Part shown: in pieces, positions 19,943 through 29,294 of the stretch
How positions within the stretch are numbered: the first letter of the stretch is position 1
How the letters are laid out: every line of letters begins with the position of its first letter
DNA from: Pseudogymnoascus destructans
Lineage: Eukaryota > Ascomycota > Leotiomycetes > Thelebolales > Thelebolaceae
Reading direction: 5' to 3'
DNA: 64,000 bases
Assembly (NCBI RefSeq): GCF_001641265.1
Contig: NW_020167533.1
Location: 868,001 to 932,000, forward strand
Made by a program: the position numbers and the translations under genes
The notes under the pieces: generated by a model
Database searches by the model: none
Seen by the model: the letters and a program-made list of their open reading frames with translations, nothing else
Told to the model about the DNA's origin: nothing

Positions 19943-22797
19943 TGCGAGATCTCGACCTACAAGAACTCTTGGGCGGAACCCAGTTCTTAGTCGACACGAC
20001 GCTGAGTCTGAATGGACTCGGTGTGCAAACGAAGGCTCTCGCAGACACAGGAGCAAACGGATACCTCGTCATCAACAAGCCCTTCGCACTACGACTGTCG
20101 AAGGCGCTTCAGAGCCCCATACGGAAACTGCCCTACTCTGTACCCATACGTGGTTTTCAGCGAAAAATCCAAAGTCACGTATCGGAGTATATTCGGTTGC
20201 ACTTAACAGTCGAAGGACGCCGAATATATAACTGCCCCTTTGTGCTCCTGGACCTCGGAGCGCAAGATGTGATAATTGGGAGGAAGCTTTTCAGCCGCTT
20301 CCGAATACTACTCGACTCTGCAAAGAGCCGGCTAGTATGGCCAAAGGAGTACCCGCCAACTCCTAGCTGGAGCAAGGAGATCACCTTGCCCTACCACTCG
20401 CGCGAAACGTCCATTCGACATCCGGCACACCAGTCGGATGCGAATCGTAGGGATGCCGCCATCCAACACGAAGACAGAGGCCGCGCAGGCGGACGCCCGA
20501 TGGAAATGAAAGTGATAATTTCGGACTACGAAGAAATCACCGACTCCCCACCCAGCACACCTCGGAAGGAGGAGGATCCTCCGTCACGACCACCGAAGAG
20601 GACGCCAACGCATGGGTTTGCACCGGTGCAGATCTGCGAGATTAGTGCGAATGCCTTCTATCATGAGATGATGCGGAGCGACGCCGAGTTCTTCCAGGCT
20701 AGTATATATGAAATTGATCAGATCCTTCGGCAGAGAGAATCGGAAGAGGACGACGAGACGACATCACTCATCCAGGAGAAGCTCCCGTTTGTGCATCGAA
20801 ACTATGCCGACGTCTTCTCGAAGTCGGAATCAGATCGCCTTCCACCACACCGCATATACGATCACAGGATACAGCTCGAGGCCCCCTTACCAAACGCCTT
20901 TTCACCGCTCTACCGACAAAGCACCGAGGAGCTAAAGGCTACTAAGCAATACCTGTTGGAGCACCTCGACAAGGGCTTCATCGCCAATAGCGATAGCCCC
21001 TTTGCATCGCCTATACTATTCGTTAAGAAAGCGGATGGGAAACTGAGATTTTGTATCGACTACCGGAAGCTGAATGGCCTCACTCGTAACGACCCATATC
21101 CCATTCCGCGCATCGATGAATTGCTCGGCCGGGTGTCAAAAGCGAAGATCTTCACGAAGCTCGACATCCGACAAGCTTTCCATCGTATACGGATGCATCC
21201 CGATTCTGAAGAGTACACGACCTTTCGGACTCGTTACGGATCCTACAAATGTAAAGTGCTACCGTTTGGCCTAACCAACGGTCCCGCAACCTATCAGAGG
21301 TACATGAACGACGTTCTCATGTCGTACTTGGATGATTTCTGTACTGCCTACCTAGACGACATCCTAATATACTCCGAAGACCCTTCGGAACACGTAGATC
21401 ATGTACATAAAGTCTTACAGCGACTACGAGAAGCCGGACTCCAAGCCGACATTAAGAAATGCGAGTTTGACGTTACCCGTACGAAGTACCTGGGTTACAT
21501 ACTGACCACTTCCGGGGTGGAAGCGGACCCTGATAAGATCGAACCACTCCGTAACTGGATCAGACCAACCACCGTCACCGGTGTAAAGTCTTACCTAGGC
21601 TTCTGTGGCTTCTACCGCCAGTTCATACGGAACTTCGGGAAAATAGCCAAGCCCCTAACCACTATCACAAGCCCCTCGGAGCCGTTCCTATGGACTGAGG
21701 AGTGTGAGAACGCTTTTGAGGAATTGCGACGACAACTCTTAACAGTCCAGGCACTTCACCACTTCGACCCCGAATTGCCTACGAAGCTGGAGACCGATTC
21801 CTCAGACGGAGTCGTCGCCGGCGTGCTATCACAGGAGCACCCGGACAAGCTCTGGTACCCAGTAAGCTTCTATAGCCACGTACTAACCGGCCACGAGATC
21901 AACTGGGAGATCCACGACAAAGAACTGTTCGCAATCGTGAAAGCGTTCGCGAAATGGAGACCCGAGTTGGCTTCGGTGACACACCGGGTGGACGTCTATA
22001 CGGACCACCGATCGCTGGAATACTTCATGACCACGAAGGTTCTCACCGTGAAGCAGGTACGGTGGATGGAGCTACTCTCCGACTTCAACTTCCACATTAC
22101 GTATACGGCAGGTAAGAATAACCAGAAGGCGGATATTCTAAGCCGAAGAGGCCAAGACCTTGTAATGCAGCAAAAAGTCAAGTTAGACAGTCGTGCGAGG
22201 GTGTTACTTGGCCCAGCCCGCCTACACCCCCGTATCAGTGCCGAGTTGGCCGACAGTTATGTAGCATCGATTAATGCCATCGACCCCCTGAAAACGCAGA
22301 TGCCCTTCGATCTGATTGAGGCACTATGCGTAGGCAACCGGAAGTCGTTCGCCGAGACACGCGCGAAACAACCCCTACCGGATGGGTACGCCCTAGCCGA
22401 CCAACTCCTCCTGTACAAAGACCGCCTATGTGTGAACCGTCACACAGAGCTTTGTACGAAACTCATCCGGGAGGCACACGACCAAGTGTCGACCGCACAC
22501 CCAAGTGGCAGGAAGACCTACCAGTTGCTCGCCCCAAAGTATCATTGGGTCGGTATGGAAGCGGACTGCTCACGGTACGTACGCAATTGCATGACATGCC
22601 GCCTATCGCACACCAATGTCACGAAGCAACAGGGTTTCCTTCACCCCCTACCGGTCCCCGACTACCCTATGCAACACCTTACGAAGGACTTACCCGGATG
22701 GATCACGGCATGGGAGACGGGCGGGCCAAGCTACGGTCACGGAAGGCACGGCAAAGCAGAAAAAACAGACTCGTTGCTACCCACGAATCTAAACTAA
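19846..22797 (+). CDS. GypB pol, truncated before the integrase core
   Basis: One uninterrupted frame of 983 residues. Protease: KALADTGANGYLVINK (near residue 65). Reverse transcriptase: LRFCIDYRKLNGLTRNDPYP, VLPFGLTNGPATYQRYMN and AYLDDILIYSED (residues 390-520). RNase H: LETDSSDGVVAGVLSQE and YTDHRSLEYFMT. The integrase HHCC region follows (HTELCTKLIREAHDQVSTAHPSG ... CMTCRLSH). After YPMQHLT, where GypC continues MDFKEFPRDKHGYDS, the sequence changes to unrelated codons and stops. The DDE core and C-terminal domain are therefore absent. The first 20-30 residues overlap the gag remnant in a different phase, so the true pol start is uncertain. Confidence 0.88.
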   Translation: MGGGSRTPIGCVPGGKRRGLGKGSFLGLRKCDLRDLDLQELLGGTQFLVDTTLSLNGLGVQTKALADTGANGYLVINKPFALRLSKALQSPIRKLPYSVPIRGFQRKIQSHVSEYIRLHLTVEGRRIYNCPFVLLDLGAQDVIIGRKLFSRFRILLDSAKSRLVWPKEYPPTPSWSKEITLPYHSRETSIRHPAHQSDANRRDAAIQHEDRGRAGGRPMEMKVIISDYEEITDSPPSTPRKEEDPPSRPPKRTPTHGFAPVQICEISANAFYHEMMRSDAEFFQASIYEIDQILRQRESEEDDETTSLIQEKLPFVHRNYADVFSKSESDRLPPHRIYDHRIQLEAPLPNAFSPLYRQSTEELKATKQYLLEHLDKGFIANSDSPFASPILFVKKADGKLRFCIDYRKLNGLTRNDPYPIPRIDELLGRVSKAKIFTKLDIRQAFHRIRMHPDSEEYTTFRTRYGSYKCKVLPFGLTNGPATYQRYMNDVLMSYLDDFCTAYLDDILIYSEDPSEHVDHVHKVLQRLREAGLQADIKKCEFDVTRTKYLGYILTTSGVEADPDKIEPLRNWIRPTTVTGVKSYLGFCGFYRQFIRNFGKIAKPLTTITSPSEPFLWTEECENAFEELRRQLLTVQALHHFDPELPTKLETDSSDGVVAGVLSQEHPDKLWYPVSFYSHVLTGHEINWEIHDKELFAIVKAFAKWRPELASVTHRVDVYTDHRSLEYFMTTKVLTVKQVRWMELLSDFNFHITYTAGKNNQKADILSRRGQDLVMQQKVKLDSRARVLLGPARLHPRISAELADSYVASINAIDPLKTQMPFDLIEALCVGNRKSFAETRAKQPLPDGYALADQLLLYKDRLCVNRHTELCTKLIREAHDQVSTAHPSGRKTYQLLAPKYHWVGMEADCSRYVRNCMTCRLSHTNVTKQQGFLHPLPVPDYPMQHLTKDLPGWITAWETGGPSYGHGRHGKAEKTDSLLPTNLN

Positions 22798-22958
22798 ATA
22801 CCCTCTGAGCCAGGGCACACTCGTCCCGGGCTCTTGCGGGAGCCACCCTTCCCAAACGTCCCACCGGCGTCGCAACAAGCGGCTACCACCATGTGAGACG
22901 AAGGGTCGAAGCGACCCCACGCGAAGAGCCCAGCCCGAGTTCCCTCCGACACAGAGTC

Positions 22959-23773
22959 TCATCCAATGGGCGCGGAGAACGTCCCCTCCGCCGCCTCATC
23001 CCCATCTTCCTCCCCCCTCTTTCTCTTCTGGCCGCGGGGCCCCGCCGCCACGGCCACGGACACCTTGTCCACCGCCGCCACCACCGATTTCCCCACCCCC
23101 TTCAGGGAGGACTCCAGGCCCTCCAGCAAGGAGCCCTGCCCCTCGAGGAGCGCGGCCGTATCCCTCCCCACCGCTGTCACCGCCTGGCGGACACGCTTCA
23201 CAGCGTCAGTTCCAAAACAAGACATAACACAAGGGGTAGACTTACGCGCAGGCCGTCCTCGACGGCGTTGCGGAGAGCCATGCTCTCCATGTAGGCCGAA
23301 GCCTCGGCCGGAGAGCGAAACTTCGGCATATTGGCGGCCGTGAGGTTGGCCACCCGAACTGCCTCCGCGGCAGCAGCCTTCGCGGCGGCGGGATCGGGGT
23401 TGGTTGACGTTTCGGCGTCGACAATCGCCTGGTATTCGTCGGCTAGGAACCAGGCCATCTATCCCCACAAGGTCAGCCACAGAAACCAAAACACGAGCCC
23501 GTAGGCCACCCGACAACTCACCGGAACACAATTGGCCTTTTGGCCCACACAGTGGTTGCATTTGGAGCTCGAGGCGCTCCAAACACAGTCGTGGGCGGGC
23601 TCGCCCGCTCCCACCTTCGCCTTGCGGCGGACGCAGCGCATGCACAAAGTGCGGAAGGCTGCAGTAAGGGCCCCGGGAGGAGGGGGCACCGGCATCGTCG
23701 CGGAATGGGTTCCTACGGAACCGTCAGCCAAGCCACAGGAGTTATCACCCGCGCGTCGACGCGCAACCATCAC
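22959..23773 (-). CDS. Antisense Cys-rich, intron-containing cargo gene of GypB
   Basis: Three exons, 23522-23773, 23246-23458 and 22959-23195, join across introns of 63 and 50 bp (GTGAGT ... GATAG; GTAAGT ... GAAG), all in phase 0, giving 233 residues with no defect. Exon 1 carries a Cys cluster: CMRCVRRKAKVG, then C, then CNHCVGQKANC (C-x2-C ... C ... C-x2-C-x6-C). This is reminiscent of zinc-binding domains in fungal proteins of the DUF3716 sort. Exon 2 is Ala-rich; exon 3 has a Leu/Val heptad-like stretch and a basic RGQKRKRG that could direct nuclear import. The gene lies between pol and the 3' LTR on the opposite strand. Function unknown. Three intact exons inside an otherwise crippled element suggest selection or recent capture. 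Confidence 0.72.
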
Positions 23774-23851
23774 CTACGCGATCGTCTGGGTATTGGTTTT
23801 GTTTCTATGAAACAATCAGTTAGTATACAATATTCGAACAGACGGGGCCAC

Positions 23852-24277
23852 TTACTGTTCTCGGGAGGGGGTTCGTGAGCGTTGTTGTGGTAAAAGAAGC
23901 TTCGAAATGTGGGCGGAACCGGTTGCTTCATAACATCCGCTTACAACAATGAATCTCTGAGACGGATTAGCGCGCGCACAGTAACTGAGAAATTCGCGAC
24001 GCTTACTGCTACCCTCGGACACCTTACACGGGGTGCATTCGGACCTGCCTAAATACCCTTTATTACGATTAAAGCACCACTCCCAATTTACGCATTCAGC
24101 CATACGTTTCCCATAACAAAGACTACGGTTAGGGCCTACACTCGGACACTCCTCGGTCGCGATACTATGCCACGTGCATTGAGGACAAAGCACTTCCTTA
24201 AGGCGGGGGGTAATGTAAGGATGCCTCCTTACACGGGGTGCATTCGGACCCCTAAGGGGACGCGCAGTAGATAACAT
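23852..24277 (-). CDS. Cys-rich antisense open frame overlapping the GypB purine tract and LTR
   Basis: A 141-residue frame starts inside the 3' LTR and ends just upstream of the three-exon antisense gene. It has many Cys: CPQCTWHS, EECPSVG, LCYGK, ECVNWEWCFNR and ECTPCK. A GTAAGT at its end (23853) with a TACTAAC and CATAG downstream (near 23811) would splice it in frame to the next gene, except for a TAG at 23775-23777. It may be the decayed first exon of a longer protein. Part of it (24020-24048) is a second copy of 24 bases from the LTR start. Confidence 0.4.
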   Translation of the reverse strand: MLSTARPLRGPNAPRVRRHPYITPRLKEVLCPQCTWHSIATEECPSVGPNRSLCYGKRMAECVNWEWCFNRNKGYLGRSECTPCKVSEGSSKRREFLSYCARANPSQRFIVVSGCYEATGSAHISKLLLPQQRSRTPSREQ

Positions 24278-24523
24278 AGTAGTACAGCAACAAAGGGGTT
24301 GGAGTCGGGGTCGATTCGGATTACCGACTAAGTAGTACCGAGGGTACGCTAAGCTTGATTAGAGTCGGACCCGAGACGGATATTTAAGGGGTAGGAAGCT
24401 GTAAGCTTCCCCTTTATCTTTTTTGTATCCTTCGTAGTAGACCTATAGGATAGAATACAGCATCACCTCCGACTCGCACTCCCATATGCACCTACGGAGA
24501 GCCGTATTCCCTGTGTCCTTACA
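24214..24523 (+). repeat. GypB 3' LTR
   Basis: 310 bases, nearly identical to the 5' LTR. Followed directly by AAAAC, the target duplication, and then by the resumed GypA integrase frame. Confidence 0.93.
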
Positions 24524-24528
24524 AAAAC

Positions 24529-24962
24529 GAAACGACCAAGTACAAAGTTGGACTTCAAGAAATTGGGACCATTCAAAATATTGAACAAAGTCAGCTCAGT
24601 TAATTACAGACTGCAGCTACCCAAGAAGTCTAGACTACACCCGGTATTTCATGTCTCACTACTGGAACCAGCAAGAGGAAATACCCCAATTGCGACAGAT
24701 ACAGAACTTCAACCAGAGAATGAGATTGTTGAATACGAAGTCGAAGCGATCCTAGACAGAAGGTTAGTAGGACGCAAAGAAGAGTTTTTGATAAAATGGA
24801 AGGGTTATGAACCTACGGACAATTCATGGGAAACGGTCAGAAACCTTAGCTGTCCAGAGCTACTGGAGGCGTTTCGCCGTCGACACCCAAGCGATCAAAG
24901 AAGCCAGGAGACAGGGCCACAAAAAGGTCCTGGTCAGGGGCAGCACCCTCGGAAACGGCAGT
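24529..24962 (+). pseudogene. GypA integrase tail and chromodomain
   Basis: After the GypB duplication the frame continues LDFKKLGPFKILNKVSSVNY, the integrase GPY/F-type module, and HPVFHVSLLEPARGN. A chromodomain ends it (VEAILDRRLVGRKEEFLIKW ... YEPTDNSWE). In known chromoviruses this domain guides integration to marked chromatin. The reading frame ends at 24962 and overlaps tail to tail with the antisense Cys-cluster frame (24846-25420). Confidence 0.9.
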
Positions 24963-25420
24963 AGAAGGGCTGTGCAAGAGAGTCCCTTTGACCTCTGCCT
25001 CCCTACACTCCTTCTCCTCTGCTTCATCCAATTCGTCCAAAGATTTCAGACCACGACGCAGCATCTCAACACCGCGGGTTTTGAGAGCCTTCTGCTGTTT
25101 GCGAAGACGCATGCGACGGGCATATGCTTCTTGAGCGCAGAGGTGAGCCTCTCACTCCTGAGATGCCGCCGCTTCCTCTTCTACCTCAAGACGCTCTTCT
25201 TCTTTTCGAAGCTTCTCCCATCAGTTGGAGAAGGGGCGCAAGCGTTGCATTTGGAATTGCGACGAGTACATTCACTACAACGATGACTACCAGCAACAAC
25301 GATACAGAATCGATTGTTGTGAAGACAGCTGGAACATGGCGACATTAGGTTGCCGTTCTTTTCAATACGGTCTGCAAGAAGATGACGTTCTTTGATTTTT
25401 ATGTGTCTACTAGAAGACAT
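24846..25420 (-). pseudogene. Antisense Cys-cluster gene of GypA
   Basis: It starts MSSSRHIKIKERHLLADRIE and has the cluster CSSCLHNNRFC ... RCSECTRRNSKC (C-x2-C-x6-C, then C-x2-C-x6-C), then an acidic/basic coiled region. One frameshift near 25200 separates this from the rest (MRLRKQQKALKTRGVEMLRR, SLDELDEAEEKE). The gene at 63689 shares the same plan: RIKNHGYELPEMDSCSNC, CAECVRR, EEEETLSKLLRLRKQ. It lies on the opposite strand to GypA, between the chromodomain and the LTR, and its 3' end overlaps the chromodomain frame. Function unknown; a zinc-binding protein is likely. Confidence 0.68.
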
Positions 25421-25529
25421 GGTAAGCAGCGCAACCTGCTCGACAATTAAGTGGGCATCACCCTACTTAAGTAAGCGATTCCTTAATCAGCAAGACCTAA
25501 GGGACTAGGCCTTTTGGAGGAGGACCTAG

Positions 25530-25947
25530 TGTTATGGCTATAGTAACATGATGTCATGGTTACAGGGCCAGGGCCTAGTAACGTGACGTGTGAGTCACAT
25601 AACGTGACGTGTGAGTCACAGTGGGAAGCGGGGTAGGCTGCCATGTGACGGGGCTAATGGATAGTTGCAGAAACTAGTGGATATTGGATAGTTGAGCTAT
25701 CCACGAACTATCCTGAATATCTAGCTATCCGCCAACTATCCAGATTACTCATGAGGCACGACGCCACTATATAAGTAGATAGTATTTCCTTAGATAGGAG
25801 CTTCGTGCTCAACTCTATACAGTATTTGTTATATACTAGTAACGTGTTACTTGAAGCCTTTGTGTCTGATCCCCTGCCCCCTCTGATAAGTAAACCTTTA
25901 CGCAAGAGAACCTCTGTGTCTTCTATTGTTTAGAAGTCAGCGTTACA
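25530..25947 (+). repeat. 418-bp LTR, probably the GypA 3' LTR
   Basis: Begins TGTTATGGCTATAG and ends CAGCGTTACA. The inverted full-length copy at 47779-48196 is also 418 bases, and partial or variant copies lie at 27584-27807, 39624-40034 and 63116-63480. It includes two copies of GTGACGTGTGAGTCACA-like sequence in the U3 region and TATATAAGTAG as a likely TATA box. Confidence 0.85.
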
Positions 25948-25989
25948 GTTAGCTGCTTTGCTCTACTAAAGCCTTCATATAGGCGCTAG

Positions 25990-26722
25990 ATTCAAACCTT
26001 CATACGGAACTGGCTAAACCATATCACAAAGCTTGAGTTTCTCTCTATATTTAAAGAAGCATTTAAAGCTGCATTTATAGAGCAGAAAATTAAGAGTGGG
26101 TTCTGAGCAACAGGATGAGTTCTATACAAGCTACAGAATGTCCTTTCTTACTTAAATCTACACTTAAGAACTCCAACTCCTCCTATAGTTGATAGTGACA
26201 ATTGGACTTCAAAGATTCCACAAACAATAAGGGAGCTTAACTTTCAAACAGAGCACATTAAGAACTGCATTATATGACAGAAAGGAGATCCAAGGCCAGA
26301 GTATCCCTATAGACAGATTATGTCATAACTTAACCAATCTTGTGGGTAACTAAGGAGCGATGACGTGTAATGAATCATAGACAGTTGTAGAAGCTTTTGG
26401 AGCTATCGTTCATGTTCCTAGGCCTCTAGTTGATAGAGATATGTCATGTGTAGTATTAGCCCAGTAACTAAGGAGTGATGTCATGTAATGAATCATAGAG
26501 GGTTGTAGAGATATGCTATGTGGTCATATCGGCCCAGTAACTAAGGAGAAATGACGTGTAATGAATCATAGATGGTTGTAGCAATCATTGAGTAGTATTG
26601 CTCTTGTTGTTGGTGTGACAAGCCAAAATATGTAAAGTGACTTGTAGGTTTGAGGAGGAGATTTCTAAGTTTGCTCTTGAGTTTGATAGCAAACTGAGTG
26701 CAACGAATGTCAGTATGACACA
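25990..26722 (+). pseudogene. C-terminal part of a decayed pogo-like element
   Basis: Broken frames encode WLNHITKLEFLSIFKEAFKA, a stop, then LHLRTPTPPIVDSDNWTSKI and PQTIRELNFQTEHIKNCII, matching the C-terminal part of Fot1-like transposases. The sequence from 26277 to 26722 recurs in reverse at 57702-58150, and its last 90 bases again at 289-378, so it represents the 3' end of this family. It holds three copies of an AACTAAGGAG ... ATGAATCATAGA unit. Confidence 0.6.
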
Positions 26723-27581
26723 TAAGTGGGAATTTCATTTCTCACTGTATACAATATCGCATATCAATCCTTATATTACCGCCACATACTTCACATGTGT
26801 TACAGCCACTTGATGTTGCAATTTTTGGACCATTGAAAAAGAGGCTTACAACAGCTCTTTCACATTTAAATGAAGCACAACTCCTATGTGTGCAAAAAGC
26901 AGAGTGGCTATCTGCATATATAACAGCAAGAGAGTTAGAATTTTCAACTCAAAATATCACTTCAGCATGGAGAGGAGCAGGACTACAATCAGTGACACTT
27001 CAAGAAGTTATTGAAGTTGAACAATGGCCTCAAACACCACAACGACATGATATTTTTGATACTGTCTTTCAAAATAGTAGCCCACCTGACTTTACAACAC
27101 TACAGAAAGCAAATACAGTACTCTCTACTATTCTTGAAGCCCATACAGTGTTAAACACACCTACAAAGTGATACATTCAAAAGTTAGCAGATGCAACAGA
27201 GCGACTAAATACACGCAATTTTCTACAACAACGTGATACTGACAATCTACGATCAATTGTTCAAGCTCGGAGAGTACAGCAAAAAGGCAAGCGAGCAATT
27301 TTAAAGGGTCATTTTCATATTTCTACAAGGGAATTGCAGCTACAGGTCGTTGAAGCAGAGGAGGCTATTCGACAGAAGTCAACAGCAACAGGTAGTAGAA
27401 CTGCAAACAAGGCTATAATTGAGCAAGGAGATGAAGAATCTATTAAAGAGGACTTAGGAGAAGTATCTAATTGTATTTTAATTGAGGATTAGAGTATATA
27501 TAATTTTATTTTTGTTGTTCACGATGTTCCAACCCCACTACCGCCAGTATGCCATTACCGCCAGTATGCCACGACTTACGT
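26723..27581 (+). pseudogene. pogo-like element, 5' truncated
   Basis: Starts inside the DDD domain (ILILPPHTSHVLQPLDVAIF) and continues through the C-terminal domain (WLSAYITARELEFSTQNITS, AWRGAGLQSV) to an in-frame TGA at 27169. The same frame then runs on to a TAG at 27490 (AIRQKSTATGSRTANK). The 3' end shows ACCGCCAGTATGCC twice and the terminus GACTTACGT followed by TA (27582-27583). Confidence 0.75.
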
Positions 27582-27583
27582 TA

Positions 27584-27807
27584 TCTAGCTATCCATCAAC
27601 TATCCGGATTACCCATGAGGCACGACACCACTATATAAGTAGATAGTATTCCCTTAGATAGGAGCTTCTCAACTTAATATAGTATTCTTTACAATACTGT
27701 AACATGTTACTTAGAAAGCCTTTGTGTCTAATCCCCTGCCTCCTCTGTCAAGTCAACCTTATGTAAGAAACCTCTGTGTCTTCTATCGTTTAGAAGTCAG
27801 CATTACA
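27584..27807 (+). repeat. Partial LTR of the 25530 family
   Basis: Matches the right half of the LTR at 25530-25947 and ends CAGCATTACA. Its left half is missing where the pogo end sits. Confidence 0.75.
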
Positions 27808-28166
27808 CAAGTTGCCTGCACAAGTAAGTTGCCTACAAAACCACTAGAATTGACTATTACTACCTTACCATAATACCACCCTACATAATGACTCTTAATT
27901 AATTGTAATTAAATCCTCATGCCTCTCGCACATACAGGAATTATAGCCTATAATACCACATAAGCCATAGCGCTTCTGTCATCCCTTAGAGCCCACCTAC
28001 TAACTACTCTTACTAGCCACCTCTATACAGACTTAAGCATCAACCTTAGCACTCTAAAGGATATCCTGTCCCTCTTGTATAGAGACACTACCTCATTGCA
28101 TTATACGCCTCTTGTGCTTCCTTTCCCTCCTCTTTTTCTGTTCATTTACTACTTGTAGAGCCTTAA
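27808..28166. other. No feature recognised
   Basis: AT-rich decayed sequence without an open frame of note. Probably old transposon DNA, but I cannot assign it. Confidence 0.4.
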
Positions 28167-28530
28167 TGTAATGGTGGGTGCACCAGATGTGAGAATCTAG
28201 CCACCCAAGGAAGGGATGATTTTACTAAGACAACACACTGTCTTAGAAAACAGTGCCAAAGGGTTGTAGCTTAGACTATTCCACAATGCAGCAATCAGGT
28301 CTATGATGTAGTGAAGTGGTTTAGGCAAGTTCTAACAAATGTTGAGTCTGAGAACTCAGGGGTAAGTCAGAGGTTAGCACCTCACTGACTTTTCAGAAAC
28401 AAAGAATAACAAGATCAATGCTTGGAAGCTTTACTGTCTTATCTGCTTGCCCTTTCTTAGGAAAGGGCAATCCTATTTATGCTAAAGGAGTGTAGTTCTC
28501 TCATTTTCCAAGACTTTCCATGACTAACCA
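28167..28530 (+). repeat. Dispersed LTR-like repeat
   Basis: Begins TGTAATGGTGGGTGCACCAG. An inverted copy lies at about 58210-58606, where the TGTAATGG end abuts the broken 3' end of GypC. An internal inverted run CTTTCTTAGGAAAG is present in both. No coding sequence. Its identity as an LTR rests on its TGTAAT start and its position. Confidence 0.65.
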
Positions 28531-28639
28531 GGGGAACGCCGTAGGGGGTATGGCTGGAAGGGGAGAATTATCTAACGACCGATCATAATCCAACTTTTTT
28601 ACACCGATCAATACAGTCAATATCACCAAACTTTTGATA

Positions 28640-29228
28640 TTGCCTAATTAGGAGGTATGGTAAGTACTAAACAAGGATTCTATTGCTCTAATACTAATAT
28701 AATCTAGTAGTACTCTAGTACTGCTTGGCATCACTGGATTAGGCAGTGTCAAGCCGACGACTGTTGAACTGCTGAATCGCTCTATTGGATCACACGCATC
28801 TACAGCCTTATCAATGTTATTTGCAAACAGTTCATGGGTGCAGGCATCCATGCCTCAGGTGACCTTAATATCATCGACTTAGGAAATAAGGCCATTCTTT
28901 TTGGGGCCTAATCTTTCAGCTTATTGCCTTTGCCTTCTTCGTCCTAATGGCTATCCATGTGCACAATGCCCAGCATGAAGTCTATCTGGCTGTTCCATCA
29001 CACTGGCCCATGAGCAGGAAGTACTTCTGGGGCCTGTATGTCATGTGCGTGCTTTTCATCGTGCGTAACATGGTGCGTGCCATCAAATATGCACAACAGG
29101 TGAGCAGTGGAAGCATTTCGTATGCGACGCAGAATACAGATAGCACCATTACTATACCTAAGGAGGAGAGATCTGGCTCGATTGGCTCCAACAAGATCTT
29201 TCTATACAGTATAAGCTCTTTAAGATGA
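28640..29228 (+). pseudogene. Fragment of an RTA1-like membrane protein gene
   Basis: The best stretch, from about 28850, reads GIHASGDLNIIDLGNKAILF, one base shift, then LIFQLIAFAFFVLMAIHVHN. It continues KYFWGLYVMCVLFIVRNMVR and a polar tail. This alternation of hydrophobic helices is typical of the RTA1 family, seven-helix fungal membrane proteins linked to lipid and drug responses. Only about the last three helices are recognisable. The upstream part (28640-28850) is decayed, and the frame ends in foreign sequence. It looks like a host gene fragment stranded among transposons. Confidence 0.62.
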
Positions 29229-29294
29229 TTGAATTGGTGCTACCAAATATTATTGGTCCATCGAATAAATCGTATTATTAGAGCTTATATAATC

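Larger units (their letters stand above)
19047..24523 (+). mobile_element. GypB: Ty3/gypsy element nested in GypA
   Basis: It has two 310-bp LTRs (19047-19356 and 24214-24523) that differ at only about two positions, both C/T, so the insertion is recent. The target duplication AAAAC flanks both sides (19042-19046 and 24524-24528). A purine tract (AAGGCGGGGGGTAA) precedes the 3' LTR. The interior has a gag largely deleted, an open pol lacking the integrase core, and an antisense three-exon Cys-rich gene. It cannot be autonomous as it stands. GypC at 58.6-63.1 kb is a close relative that keeps the integrase core. Confidence 0.93.
14881..25947 (+). mobile_element. GypA: chromodomain Ty3/gypsy element split by GypB
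   Basis: A gag remnant, protease, reverse transcriptase, RNase H and integrase run from about 14.9 to 19.05 kb. The frame then breaks at the GypB insertion (19047-24523, AAAAC on both sides) and resumes at 24529 with the integrase tail and chromodomain (to 24962). Next come an antisense Cys-cluster gene (24846-25420), a purine-rich tract (GGAGGAGGACCTAG) and a 418-bp LTR (25530-25947). No 5' LTR is seen. Linking the LTR to GypA rests on position, orientation and the purine tract, so it is inference. Confidence 0.7.

Noticed and set aside
22959..23645. Single 228-residue minus-strand frame as one uninterrupted gene
   Set aside because: Only its last third is real coding sequence. The Cys cluster and Ala-rich part lie in other frames and join it by two clean introns.
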